This document shows positions 16,963 to 25,783 of a DNA stretch of 64,000 nt, piece by piece (position 1 is the first letter of the stretch; the number at the start of each line of letters is the position of its first letter). The notes beneath the pieces were generated by a model that worked only from the letters and a program-made list of their open reading frames with translations, was not told the origin of the DNA and ran no database searches. Origin of the DNA: Terrabacter sp. 28 (GTDB lineage Bacteria > Actinomycetota > Actinomycetes > Actinomycetales > Dermatophilaceae); contig JYOE01000007.1 of the NCBI GenBank assembly GCA_000955875.1, positions 1-64,000 on the forward strand. Reading direction: 5' to 3'. A program made the position numbers and the translations under genes.

Positions 16963-17897
16963 ATGACCAGTTCAACAATCCTGCTGCCGTTCCAGGCAGC
17001 CTCCATGTCCCAAAGCCAGTTGGCCGCGGTGTCGTTCTTGGCGCGGTACGCCGGGCGCACCCACTCGCTCTACGCGTTGCAGCTGCGGCAATGGTTCACC
17101 TGGTGCGAGAGCCACGGCCTCGACCCACTCGTCGGGATCCAGCGAGCGCACATCGAGCTGTACATCCGCCACCTCGGCGAGCGTGGCCTGATGGACTCCT
17201 CCGTCGTCACGATGATGCACGCGGTGCGCGGCTACTTCCGCTTCGCCCACGTCGACGGCCTCATCCCATCGGACCCCGCCGTGTACGCGCGGCTGCCGAA
17301 GGTCCACCGTGACGAGTCCCGAACCCAAGGACTGGACCGGCTTGAGCTGATCCGGTTCCTCCAGATCGCCCAGACGATAACTGTCCACCACGGCCGATAA
17401 CCGTCCACCACGGCGCACTGGCGTACCTCCTCGGCATCAACGCGCTCCGCGCCTCGGAAGCCGCAGCAGTGCGCATCGAGGACTTCGCCGACACCCTCCG
17501 GGGGCACCGGGTGCTGCACCTGGTCGGCAAGGGCAACAAGCCTGCGACCATGCCCGTGACCGTCCCAGTACTCCGCGCACTCGAAGCCTGCCGCGGCAAC
17601 CGTACGAGCGGACCGCTGGTACTTCGACCGAAGTCCGGCAACCCGGTCGACCGGCGCGACGTGTACCGGATGGTCGCCCGGATCGCGAAGACCGCCGACA
17701 TCCCGCGGCACATGAGTCCCCACTCACTCCGACATGCCGCGATCACCAACGCCCTCGACGCCGGCGTCCCGCTGCGCGATGCGCAGATCCTCGCCAGGCA
17801 CGCCGACCCGCGGACCACAGAGCACTACGACCGCGCCCGAGGCAACCTAGACCGGCACGGCGTCCACTTCCTCACCGCATACGTCGCCGGCGTCTGA
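16963..17897 (+). pseudogene. Tyrosine recombinase disrupted by 20-bp duplication
   Basis: Removing one copy of a 20-bp tandem repeat (17375-17394 and 17395-17414, CGATAACYGTCCACCACGGC) restores a 304-residue recombinase with a SAM-like N-terminal domain (about 20-115). The catalytic set would be R156 (NALRASEA), K183 (VGKGNK), H247-x-x-R250 (PHSLRH), H273 (ARHAD) and nucleophile Y282 (EHYDRAR). As written, translation stops at 17400. It points away from the cassette genes, as an integron integrase does, yet I see no IntI-specific insertion, so it is a XerC/D-like phage-type enzyme. The duplication copies differ at one base, so the lesion is recent. Confidence 0.92.
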
Positions 17898-17931
17898 CTG
17901 GCTCGCACAGTCGACTCTGCAGAGTTGGGGG

Positions 17932-17961
17932 CGAACGTCACAGCGCCGCCAGACGGGCACA
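17932..17961 (+). repeat. Cassette-type repeat, copy 11, right end of island
   Basis: ACGTCACAGCGCCGCC then AGACGGGC, 35 bp past the recombinase stop. It is the last copy found; none occurs in the remaining 46 kb. A perfect hairpin CTGCCG-AGG-CGGCAG follows at about 17966-17980. Confidence 0.6.
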
Positions 17962-18138
17962 CCCCCTGCCGAGGCGGCAGTGGCGGATCAGTCAGAAATC
18001 GAGAAGCATCGCTCACGGACCTCGCAATAGCGTTTGTCTTGGCCAAGGCGGCTGTCGAGCCGTGCCCCGCCCAACCGATGAGGTAAGACCGATGAGTCCC
18101 ACGATGCGTGGTCTGGTGATCCCGGTGTCCGATCTTGA

Positions 18139-18780
18139 GGCCTGGTCGCCCGCAACTGTCGCTGGGAGTGCGACGGGCTCCCGTTCTTCGCCGGCGAGGA
18201 AGACTCCTGCATCAACGCCGGCACGATCCTCATCGGCACCTATCTGGGCGTCGACGTCGACGCCGTGGTGCAGCGACTTCTCGTGGACCAGATGCCTGAT
18301 GGCGGCTGGAACTGCTGGGCGCAAGGGCGCCCGGCGCCGTCATCTTTCGCGAGCACCCTGGCCGTGATCGACGCCTTGTTGCGGTGGGAGCGCCGCACCG
18401 GTGGATCCGACGAGGTCCGTCTGGCTCGCCGGAACGGAGAGGAGTACCTGCTCCGGCGCCACCTCTTCCGGTCGCTGCGCACCGGCGAGGTGGTGAACCC
18501 CGAGTGGATGCTGTTCTCGTTTCCCCCACGCTGGCGCTACGACGTGCTCAAGGCGACGGAGTACTTCGCCCTGCGTGGTGGCAGGGCGGACCCGCGACTG
18601 GCCAAGGCTGTCGAGCACGTCCGCGCGAAGCGGCGACCCGACGGCCGTTGGCTGCTCGAGAACACCCACGCCGGCGCGGTCCACTTCCGGTTCGAGGAGC
18701 CCGACGGGACGCCAAGCAGATGGAACACCTTGAGGGCACTGCGGGTGCTGCGTTGGTACGACGCGTCCGCCGCAAGCTAG
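18139..18780 (+). pseudogene. Cyclase/prenyltransferase-fold protein, N-terminus missing
   Basis: The frame opens directly after a stop at 18136 with no start codon signal: VARNCRWECDGLPFFAGEED, then GVDVDAVVQRLLVDQMPDGG, NCWAQ, PSSFASTLAVIDALLRWERR, and SFPPRWRYDVLKATEYFALR. This matches the alpha-alpha barrel repeat proteins annotated as squalene-cyclase-like or terpenoid-cyclase-fold, which are usually around 300 residues. About 100 N-terminal residues are absent. Position right after the last repeat suggests the island cut this gene. Codon use is host-like. Confidence 0.7.
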
Positions 18781-18897
18781 GCGGGACAGGCGTCGTGAGC
18801 CGCTACGTCCAGTTATCGGATCGTGGTGTCGTGGTCGTACCGGGACCGGGCACCGCTGGGTAGTGTCGCGGCTACCGACAAACTTGGAGGAACACTC

Positions 18898-19752
18898 ATG
18901 TCGCAGGTCAGGTCCCGCCTTCTCGGCTTCGCGGCGGTCGTCTCCGCCACCACCCTCGCCCTCGCCGCCTGTGGCTCGAGCTCGGACTCCGGGGGCAGCA
19001 CGGGCAGCAACCCCTCCGGCGGTCCGCAGCTCGTCAGCTCGGACGCCCTCACGGTGTGCACCCACCTGTCCTACAAGCCGTTCGAGTTCAAGGACGCCTC
19101 GGGCAACGTCGTCGGCTTCGACATGGACCTCGCGCAGAACGCTGCGAAGCAGCTGGGCCAGTCCAAGGTCACCATCGTCGACATCGACTTCGCCTCGCAG
19201 ACCTCCGGTGCCGTGTTCGCCGCCAAGAAGTGCGACATGGCGATGGGCGCGGTCACCATCAACGACAAGCGCAAGCAGTCCGTGGCCTTCTCGACGCCCT
19301 ACTTCAGCGCGACGCAGGCGCTCCTGGCGAAGAAGTCCGCAGGCATCACCGACCTGTCGTCCCTCAAGGGCAAGAAGCTCGGCGTCCAGACCGACACGAC
19401 CGGGCAGGCGTACGGCGACAAGAACAAGGACGCCAACGGCTATGAGACGGTCGTCTTCGACGACCTGCCCACCGAGATCGCGGGCGTTCAGTCCGGCCGG
19501 GTCGACGCGGCGATCAACGACAACGGTCCGCTGCTCGACTTCGCCAAGTCCAACCCGGACTTCGCGGTGGTCAAGGAGTTCGACACCGGCGAGCAGTACG
19601 GCTTCCTCTTCCAGAAGGACAACCCGAACGCCGCCAAGATCAAGGACGCCTTCAACGCGGCCCTGAAGAAGTCGATCGAGGACGGGTCCTACAAGGCGAG
19701 CTACAAGAAGTGGTTCGGTTCCGAGCCGGCCGTCATCCCGACCGTTCCGTGA
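18898..19752 (+). CDS. Polar amino-acid ABC transporter substrate-binding lipoprotein
   Basis: 284 residues from ATG 18898 behind GGAGGA. A lipoprotein signal with lipobox LALAAC (Cys near 25), a serine/glycine linker, then an SBP_bac_3 fold: LTVCTHLSYKPFEFKDASGN, GFDMDLAQNAAKQLG, SVAFSTPYFSATQALLAKKS, and the hinge QTDTTGQAYGDKN. It captures an amino acid outside the membrane and delivers it to the permease encoded next. The specific ligand cannot be read from the sequence. First gene of a four-gene operon. Confidence 0.92.
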   Translation: MSQVRSRLLGFAAVVSATTLALAACGSSSDSGGSTGSNPSGGPQLVSSDALTVCTHLSYKPFEFKDASGNVVGFDMDLAQNAAKQLGQSKVTIVDIDFASQTSGAVFAAKKCDMAMGAVTINDKRKQSVAFSTPYFSATQALLAKKSAGITDLSSLKGKKLGVQTDTTGQAYGDKNKDANGYETVVFDDLPTEIAGVQSGRVDAAINDNGPLLDFAKSNPDFAVVKEFDTGEQYGFLFQKDNPNAAKIKDAFNAALKKSIEDGSYKASYKKWFGSEPAVIPTVP

Positions 19753-19762
19753 GCTCGCTGCC

Positions 19763-20584
19763 ATGACATCCCCTGCAGCAGCGGGGAGAGTGCGCAGGCT
19801 CTCGCCCCGCAAGCGGGCCCAGCGCATCCGGTGGGTCCAGTACGCCGTTCTCGTGGCCGCCGTCGTCATCCTCGTGTCGGTCGCAGACCTGCCCCAGATC
19901 CAGAAGGTCTTCTTCCGGGGCGACCTGATCGTCGACACCCTGACCCAGGGGCTCGGCCGGGCACTCCTCAACACCGCCGTGTACGCGTTGGGCGCGTTCG
20001 TCCTCGGCCTCGTGCTGGGCACGATCCTCGCCCTCATGCGTCTGTCGTCCGTCGGTCCCTACCGCTGGATCGCGACGGTCTACATCGAGTTCTTCCGTGG
20101 CCTGCCGGCGATCATCGTGCTCCTGGCCTTCGGGTTGCTGCCGCTCGCCTTCCCCGGGCTCGAGATCCCCTTCGGCATCTACGGAACGGTGTGGAGCGCG
20201 CTCGGCATCGTCGCGGCCGCCTACATGGCCGAGACGATCCGCGCCGGCATCCAGGCCGTGCCCAAGGGGCAGGTCGAGGCGGCCCGGTCACTCGGTATGC
20301 CGGCCGGTGCCGCGACGCGGAAGATCGTTCTCCCGCAGGCATTCCGGATCGTCACCCCGCCCTTGACGAACGAGCTCATCCTCGTCGTCAAGGACAGCTC
20401 GCTCGCGTACATCATCGGGCTGTCCTCGACGTCGTTCGACCTGACCAAATACGGCCGGGACCTCGCCAACACGAACGCGAACCTCACGCCGCTCGTCATC
20501 GCGGGCCTCTGCTACCTCCTCATCACGCTGCCGCTCACGTTCGCGGTCCGGCGGATGGAAGCCAAGTCTGCGAGGGCCCGATGA
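19763..20584 (+). CDS. Amino-acid ABC transporter permease
   Basis: 273 residues. HisM/GlnP-type inner-membrane permease with about five or six helices. The cytoplasmic EAA loop reads [20 protein letters not shown], followed by [16 protein letters not shown], and couples to the ATPase. The N-terminus carries a basic stretch before the first helix. Starts 10 bp after the binding-protein gene and its stop overlaps the ATPase start (ATGA), so the three are translated together. A single permease gene implies a homodimer. Confidence 0.93.
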   Translation: MTSPAAAGRVRRLSPRKRAQRIRWVQYAVLVAAVVILVSVADLPQIQKVFFRGDLIVDTLTQGLGRALLNTAVYALGAFVLGLVLGTILALMRLSSVGPYRWIATVYIEFFRGLPAIIVLLAFGLLPLAFPGLEIPFGIYGTVWSALGIVAAAYMAETIRAGIQAVPKGQVEAARSLGMPAGAATRKIVLPQAFRIVTPPLTNELILVVKDSSLAYIIGLSSTSFDLTKYGRDLANTNANLTPLVIAGLCYLLITLPLTFAVRRMEAKSARAR

Positions 20585-21483
20585 CGACCCACCCGTCCCC
20601 CACGCGTACGTCCTCGGCGCCCGCCGAAGCGGTCGTCGAGATCACGGACCTGCGCAAGTCCTTCGGCTCGGTCGAGGTGCTGACGAACATCACGACGTCG
20701 ATCAGCCAGGGCGAGGTGGTCTGCGTCATCGGGCCCTCGGGCTCCGGCAAGTCGACCTTGCTGCGCTGCATCAACCTGCTCGAGCAGCCCAGCGGCGGCA
20801 CGGTGCGCGTCGAAGGAACCGACGTCACCGACCCCGACTGCGACATCGACCGGGTGCGCAGCCGGATGGGGATGGTCTTCCAGCAGTTCAACCTGTTCTC
20901 ACACCTGACCGTCCTCGACAACTGCACCGTCGCGCAGCAGGTCGTCCACAAGCGCGACAAGGCCCAGGCCGAGCAGATCGCCCGCGCCAACCTGGAGAAG
21001 GTGGGCCTGGCGGAACGGGCCGACGCCTTCCCCGCACAGCTCTCCGGCGGCCAGCAGCAGCGGGTCGCGATCGCCCGCGCGCTGTCGATGGAGCCGGACC
21101 TCATGCTCTTCGACGAGCCGACCTCGGCCCTCGACCCCGAGCTCGTCGGCGACGTGCTGGCGGTGATGCGACGGCTCGCGTCCGAGGGCATGACGATGAT
21201 CGTGGTGACGCACGAGATGGCGTTCGCGCGAGAGGTCGCCGACCGCGTCATCTTCATGGACGGCGGCGTCATCGTCGAGGAGGGGCACCCCGACCGCGTC
21301 ATCGGCGACCCGCAGCACCATCGCACCCGCACCTTCCTCAAGCGGGTGCTCGACCCCACGCACGTCGACCCGGATGCGGACGTGGAACCCGGCGACGACC
21401 GGCGCGCCGAGATCAAGGAGGCAGAGCTCAGCGCGCGGGCCGAGCCCCGCGTGTCGAGCGACCTGAAGGACCAGCGCTTCTGA
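20581..21483 (+). CDS. Amino-acid ABC transporter ATPase
   Basis: 300 residues from ATG 20581. Walker [10 protein letters not shown] (about 50-58), Q-loop [10 protein letters not shown], signature [15 protein letters not shown], Walker [15 protein letters not shown] and H-switch VVTHEM. This is GlnQ-type, but with roughly 40 extra charged C-terminal residues beyond the usual end near [11 protein letters not shown]. Its TGA overlaps the next ATG (TGATG), which ties the FAD oxidoreductase to the transporter. Confidence 0.94.
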   Translation: MTTHPSPTRTSSAPAEAVVEITDLRKSFGSVEVLTNITTSISQGEVVCVIGPSGSGKSTLLRCINLLEQPSGGTVRVEGTDVTDPDCDIDRVRSRMGMVFQQFNLFSHLTVLDNCTVAQQVVHKRDKAQAEQIARANLEKVGLAERADAFPAQLSGGQQQRVAIARALSMEPDLMLFDEPTSALDPELVGDVLAVMRRLASEGMTMIVVTHEMAFAREVADRVIFMDGGVIVEEGHPDRVIGDPQHHRTRTFLKRVLDPTHVDPDADVEPGDDRRAEIKEAELSARAEPRVSSDLKDQRF

Positions 21484-22745
21484 TGCCGACCGCCGAGGTC
21501 GCCGTCGTCGGCGGCGGGCTGATCGGGCTGTTCAGCGCCCACGAGCTCGTCGAGCGTGGGTATGCCGTCACGGTCCTCGAAGCCGGAGGCGGGCTCGGCG
21601 GGGGTGCGGCTCGCGTCAACGGGGGCTGGGTCTGCCCCGCGCGCAGCGACCCGCTCCCGTCATGGGGTGTCGTTCGCGACGGCATACGCTCGCTCGTCTC
21701 GCCCGGGAGAGGCAGCTTCCTGCTGAGCGCGCGAGCGCTCCCGCGGGTGGCGGGCTATCTCGCGCGGTTCCTGGCCAGCTCGGGCGGGCAGACGTTCAGC
21801 CGGTCTTGGGACGATCTCGACCTGCTCAACCGCCGCACGGCCGGGCTCGTCGACGAGCTCGTCGCGGCTCGGGTCATCGACGACCTGCAGGACGAGGGGT
21901 TCCTCATGCTGCACCCGACCAGCGAGGAGGCGGAGGCGTCCCGGGCGTCCCTGCTCTCCGTCTCGCGGCGCGGCCTCTGCCCGCCGCCCGAGCCGATCCT
22001 GGAACGACGGGCGCTGCTGAGGCTCGAACCGGGTCTCGGTGACGCAGCCCAGTTCGGTTTCGTCCATCGGGGCGACCGGTGGCTGGACCCGTCACGGCTG
22101 GTGGACCGCCTCGGCTCGTCCTTGAGGTCACGAGGCGTACGCGTCCTCGAGGACACGCCGGTCCTGGCGGTGCGCCAGCGAGGCACGCGCGTCGAGCTCG
22201 CGACGCGCTCGGGCACCGTCGAGACTGGCCACGCCGTCATCGCCGCGGGCGCCTGGTCCGAGCATCTGCTGCGGCCACTGGGCATCCACGGCTACGTGAC
22301 CCCGGGCAAGGGCTACAGCTTCACCATCCACCCCGAGCATCCACCCACTCACGTGCTGCGGCTCGGCGACACCCACGTCGGCGTGACGCCCATGGGCGGC
22401 CGCACGAGGGTGCTCGGCATGGTCGAGCTCGACGGGACGCCAGAGGGGCTGCCCGCCGGACGCATCGACGTCATGAAGCGCAAGGCGGCGCCCTACCTGA
22501 CCGGCGTCGACTGGGACGCCAGCACCGACGAGCAGGTCGGGCCCCGTCCGATGACGCCCGACGGCAAGCCGCTCATCGGCTGTGCACCGGGCGCGGACCG
22601 CGTCGTTGTGGCGACCGGCCACAACATGCTCGGGCTCAGCCTCGCGGCTCCCACGGCGACGCTGGTGGCCGATCTGGTCGAACGCGGTTCCGCCGCAACG
22701 GTTCCCGCCTTCGACCCGATGCGCTTCACGCGCCGACGCCGCTAG
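21483..22745 (+). CDS. FAD-dependent amino-acid oxidoreductase (DadA-like)
   Basis: 420 residues of the DAO superfamily. Dinucleotide-binding motif VAVVGGGLIGLFSAHELVER (residues 6-25) with the acidic end of the second strand at VTVLEAG; substrate-domain elements GYVTPGKGYSFTIHP; C-terminal FAD contact RPMTPDGKPLIGCAP and ATGHNMLGLSLA. The family oxidatively deaminates D-amino acids or N-methyl amino acids. Overlap with the transporter ATPase suggests the imported amino acid or derivative is its substrate. Gene end converges on the gene at 22776. Confidence 0.9.
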   Translation: MPTAEVAVVGGGLIGLFSAHELVERGYAVTVLEAGGGLGGGAARVNGGWVCPARSDPLPSWGVVRDGIRSLVSPGRGSFLLSARALPRVAGYLARFLASSGGQTFSRSWDDLDLLNRRTAGLVDELVAARVIDDLQDEGFLMLHPTSEEAEASRASLLSVSRRGLCPPPEPILERRALLRLEPGLGDAAQFGFVHRGDRWLDPSRLVDRLGSSLRSRGVRVLEDTPVLAVRQRGTRVELATRSGTVETGHAVIAAGAWSEHLLRPLGIHGYVTPGKGYSFTIHPEHPPTHVLRLGDTHVGVTPMGGRTRVLGMVELDGTPEGLPAGRIDVMKRKAAPYLTGVDWDASTDEQVGPRPMTPDGKPLIGCAPGADRVVVATGHNMLGLSLAAPTATLVADLVERGSAATVPAFDPMRFTRRRR

Positions 22746-22775
22746 GCCCAAGAGTGGTGCCTACTGGCTAACCGG

Positions 22776-24194
22776 TCATTCGGACGGGACGGGCGCCTCA
22801 GACGTCGGTTCGGTGACGCCACCGGTGCTGCTGCCGGTCAAGGACGGGCGCCGCAGGAAGGCGACCCGTAGGGCGAGGGAGATCGCGGACGTCGCGGTGA
22901 CCGCCGCCAGAGCCACCAGAGGGCTGCCGAAGAGTGCGCCGATGGCCACGAGGAACAGCCGACCGTCCCGGCCACCCAACAGCAGACCGAGCGCCCGTTC
23001 GGGGGCCGGCGGCAGTCCCAGTGCTGCGGCGCGGTCCTTCGTCGCCATGGACAGCAGGGCCCCGGCCGTCGCCGCCACGGTGAGCGCCAGCACGACTCGG
23101 GGGTCGTGCGCCTCCACGGCCCACAGACCCAGACCAGCCAGGATCGCGGCGTCGCCCACGCGGTCGAGCACGCCGTCGAGCAGCGCTCCCTGAGGCCTGC
23201 CCCGCAGCTGGAGTCGGGCGACCTCTCCGTCGACGCCGTCCGCGACGGAGCTTGCGTGCACCAGGAGCGCGCCTGCGACGCCTTGTCCCGTGGCCAGTAG
23301 CACCGCGCCCGCCAGGCCGAGCAGGAAAGCGACCACCGACACGACGTCAGGGTCAGGACGCCACCGGGCCAGCAGCATCGACAGCCGGGTCGACACGGGA
23401 CGGTTGAGCCAGCGGCTGACGGGCCCATCCGCATCCTTGCCGAGCGAGCTGCGCAGAGCGGCCGCCGCTGCCCGTGCGTCCTCGGGAGTGTCCACGTCCT
23501 GCCACCAGCAGCCGTCGGGCAGCGCAGCCACCTGCAGCGGCGACTCCTGGGCGAGCCGGGTCACAGCCCCTGCCAGGGTGTCGTCGCCCTCGAGCGCGAC
23601 CTCTGCCCGGCAGCGGAAGATGTCGGGGGGCAGCAGGAACGCGCCGCAGTCGATGCCGGGCTCGTCGAGGGCCTTGCCGAACGCGACCACGGCCCCGTCC
23701 ACCACCCGAACCCTGGTGCCCTCCTCCCAGGCGGCAGGCCCCGGAGAGGGGTCGACGAGCACGGCCGGCGCGCCCGCCTCCAACAACCGGTCGACGGCTC
23801 CGTCGCCGAAGACATGGTCGGCGGTGAGCAGCACGAAGAGCTTCTCCCCGGCGACCAGGTCCTCGACGGCCTCCAGCGACGCGCCGTTCCCGTCCTGCCA
23901 CCGCCCCGCGTACGCGGTCCGGACCCGGCCGGGTGCCAAGCCGTCGACGAGGGCCGCGACCGGCCCGGCACTGTGGCCCACGACCACCACGACGGACTCG
24001 ATGCCGGCGGCGAGCAGGGTCTTCACCGCTCGCTCGACCAGGGTCAAGCCACCCAGCCGCAGCAGCGCCTTCGACCCACCGCCGGTCAGGGCGCTGATCC
24101 GCTCGGACCGGCCGGCAGCCAGCACCACACCGACTCGCGGCAGCCGCGACGGGCGCGAGATGAGCTCCCCGGCCCCAGCCACCGTCACCTCCAT
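22776..24194 (-). CDS. Nucleotidyltransferase / CDP-alcohol phosphatidyltransferase fusion
   Basis: 472 residues. The N-terminal half (about 18-245) is a sugar-phosphate nucleotidyltransferase (VGVVLAAGRSERIS, SKALLRLGGLTLVERAVKTL, and metal-binding LTADHVFGD). The C-terminal half is a membrane CDP-alcohol phosphotransferase with the full DG-x2-AR-x8-G-x3-D-x3-D signature (DGEVAR, then GALLDGVLD) and about six helices. The order equals the bifunctional inositol-1-phosphate cytidylyltransferase/phosphodiester synthase seen in heat- and salt-tolerant organisms, so a phosphodiester solute or lipid is likely; the actual alcohol is unknown. Confidence 0.88.
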   Translation of the reverse strand: MEVTVAGAGELISRPSRLPRVGVVLAAGRSERISALTGGGSKALLRLGGLTLVERAVKTLLAAGIESVVVVVGHSAGPVAALVDGLAPGRVRTAYAGRWQDGNGASLEAVEDLVAGEKLFVLLTADHVFGDGAVDRLLEAGAPAVLVDPSPGPAAWEEGTRVRVVDGAVVAFGKALDEPGIDCGAFLLPPDIFRCRAEVALEGDDTLAGAVTRLAQESPLQVAALPDGCWWQDVDTPEDARAAAAALRSSLGKDADGPVSRWLNRPVSTRLSMLLARWRPDPDVVSVVAFLLGLAGAVLLATGQGVAGALLVHASSVADGVDGEVARLQLRGRPQGALLDGVLDRVGDAAILAGLGLWAVEAHDPRVVLALTVAATAGALLSMATKDRAAALGLPPAPERALGLLLGGRDGRLFLVAIGALFGSPLVALAAVTATSAISLALRVAFLRRPSLTGSSTGGVTEPTSEAPVPSE

Positions 24195-24346
24195 GCAGGT
24201 TCACTCTCCACTGTGAGCGACTCATCGTCCGTGCCCTCTGACCGTAGCCGATCTGCTGGGCGGTCCGCCGATGATGGACGAACCCGCCGCGGACGGCTCA
24301 CGCCGGGCCATTGTGGTCGGGCCCGCGACGGCGACACACTGGTGAC

Positions 24347-24784
24347 ATGAGCCTCGACGCCTTCGTGTCGACGCCTGACGACGCGGAGACACTCGACGTC
24401 TTCTCGAACGCGTTCAGCATTGCCGTCCCGGCGCACCGAACCGGGGGTGCGGTCTCGGCCGTTCAGGGCACGTTCCAGCCCGGAGGGTTCGCGCCGCTGC
24501 CACACGTGCATCGAGACGAGGACGAGCTCTTCTATGTCGTGGATGGGGCCTTCGATTTCCGCCTGGGGTCGGAACTGCGTCGCGGACCTGCGGGGTCGTT
24601 CGTTTTCGTTCCGCGCGGAATCTTGCACGGCTTCACCGCCGCGGGCGAGGGGCCGAGTCGACTCGTGTTCTTCCACCTGCCCGGCATCGACGAGTTCTTC
24701 CGGGAACTCGCCCTCCTGACAGAACCGGACCCGTCGGAGCTGCGCGAGGTGATGAACCGGTGGGGCATGGACGTGCCCGGCTGA
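24347..24784 (+). CDS. Cupin-domain protein
   Basis: 145 residues from ATG 24347. Single cupin barrel: motif 1 PHVHRDEDELFYVVDG supplies two histidines and a glutamate, motif 2 GSFVFVPRGILHGF supplies the third histidine, so a metal site is complete. Close to quercetinase-like and oxalate-type small cupins; substrate unknown. Monocistronic, convergent with the NERD gene. Confidence 0.88.
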   Translation: MSLDAFVSTPDDAETLDVFSNAFSIAVPAHRTGGAVSAVQGTFQPGGFAPLPHVHRDEDELFYVVDGAFDFRLGSELRRGPAGSFVFVPRGILHGFTAAGEGPSRLVFFHLPGIDEFFRELALLTEPDPSELREVMNRWGMDVPG

Positions 24785-24829
24785 TCCGGTGCAATTCGGC
24801 TGCCCGGTCGGCTTCCGCGGCTCGCCCGT

Positions 24830-25648
24830 TCAGGCAGCGGGAAGAGCGCGGGCCAGCATTCGGTGCGTTTCTGCAATGACATCGGCGGCCAGAGGGCCTT
24901 CGACCTCCAGCTGCGGGTAGAGCCTTCTGGGCCAGAGTGCCTGCACGCCTCGCGTGGTGAACGCGCCGCCGATCAGCGGCCAGTCCGCCTCGACGAAGCA
25001 GAGCACACCGTGCACAGGCACATCGGCATCGAGCAACCCGCGCACGACATCCACCTGCTTGAGCACTCCGTCGACGAGTTTCGTGCAGTCGCGCGAACCG
25101 ACGAGCAGCCGCTCCTCGCGAGGTCGGAGTAAGCCGCCTTCGACCTTGACGCGAGGGCGGCCCCGGTACTTCTTGGCGTCGATGACGTAGACGCCGCTGG
25201 CGGTCACGGCGATGTGGTCGATGTTCGCCCTGCTCTTCGGGATCCGGCGATCGTGAAGCAGCCGAACTGTGTCTGATGCCAGCTGGTCGAGGCCTTTGCC
25301 GAGTCGCTCTTCTCCCGCCGCGCCGACATCCCAGGCAGTCGTGGACTGCCGCTCGTCGGAAAGCGCGAGGATGAGGCCGCCCAGCTTTGGGTGATTGGCC
25401 CGTATGCGTTCTTCGCGCTTTGCCTTGCGCCGCTCGAACTCGCGCCGCGCCGAGGCTCCCGCAGTGCCGCTCTCAACCTCGTCGACGTCAAGTGGCTCAA
25501 GAGCCGCTGCGGTCGGTGCCGGTGTCGGACTGCCCTCATCGTGGGCGACACATCTGACGGTCTTGCTCGTACGCTCGTAGACCGCCTGGGCTTTGGCCGG
25601 AAGGTCCGCTCCACAGACTCGACATACTCCCGCGTAGCGCAGGCGCAT
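24830..25648 (-). CDS. NERD (nuclease-related domain) protein
   Basis: 272 residues from ATG 25648; GTG 25681 would add 11 residues. The N-terminal zinc-ribbon-like motif YAGVCRVCGADLPAKA is followed by a charged linker and the NERD core (VGAAGEERLGKGLDQL, IPKSRANIDHIAVTASGVYV, IDAKKYRGR), whose D-x(n)-D-A-K corresponds to the PD-(D/E)XK metal site. C-terminal part: CFVEADWPLIGGAF. The family is linked to DNA processing but poorly characterised. Codon use is somewhat atypical compared with neighbours. Confidence 0.85.
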   Translation of the reverse strand: MRLRYAGVCRVCGADLPAKAQAVYERTSKTVRCVAHDEGSPTPAPTAAALEPLDVDEVESGTAGASARREFERRKAKREERIRANHPKLGGLILALSDERQSTTAWDVGAAGEERLGKGLDQLASDTVRLLHDRRIPKSRANIDHIAVTASGVYVIDAKKYRGRPRVKVEGGLLRPREERLLVGSRDCTKLVDGVLKQVDVVRGLLDADVPVHGVLCFVEADWPLIGGAFTTRGVQALWPRRLYPQLEVEGPLAADVIAETHRMLARALPAA

Positions 25649-25783
25649 GAGCTTCTCGTCGACTTCCCCCTCCACGGGCACACCGTAGGGTGAATGCCCT
25701 TCGCGAACATGAAAAACGGCGGACTCGACTTACGCCGCAGTGGGCCAGGAATGTCGGATGAACCGGAGGGTTAGGGTTCGCGC

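Noticed and set aside
8..17961. Repeats as a CRISPR array or classical integron attC sites
   Set aside because: Spacing is 0.2 to 5.6 kb with genes between, so not CRISPR. attC-type RYYYAAC and GTTRRRY ends are missing, so not a standard integron.
17898..18138. tRNA gene as the integration site of the island
   Set aside because: No cloverleaf or CCA-end pattern could be found at the right boundary.
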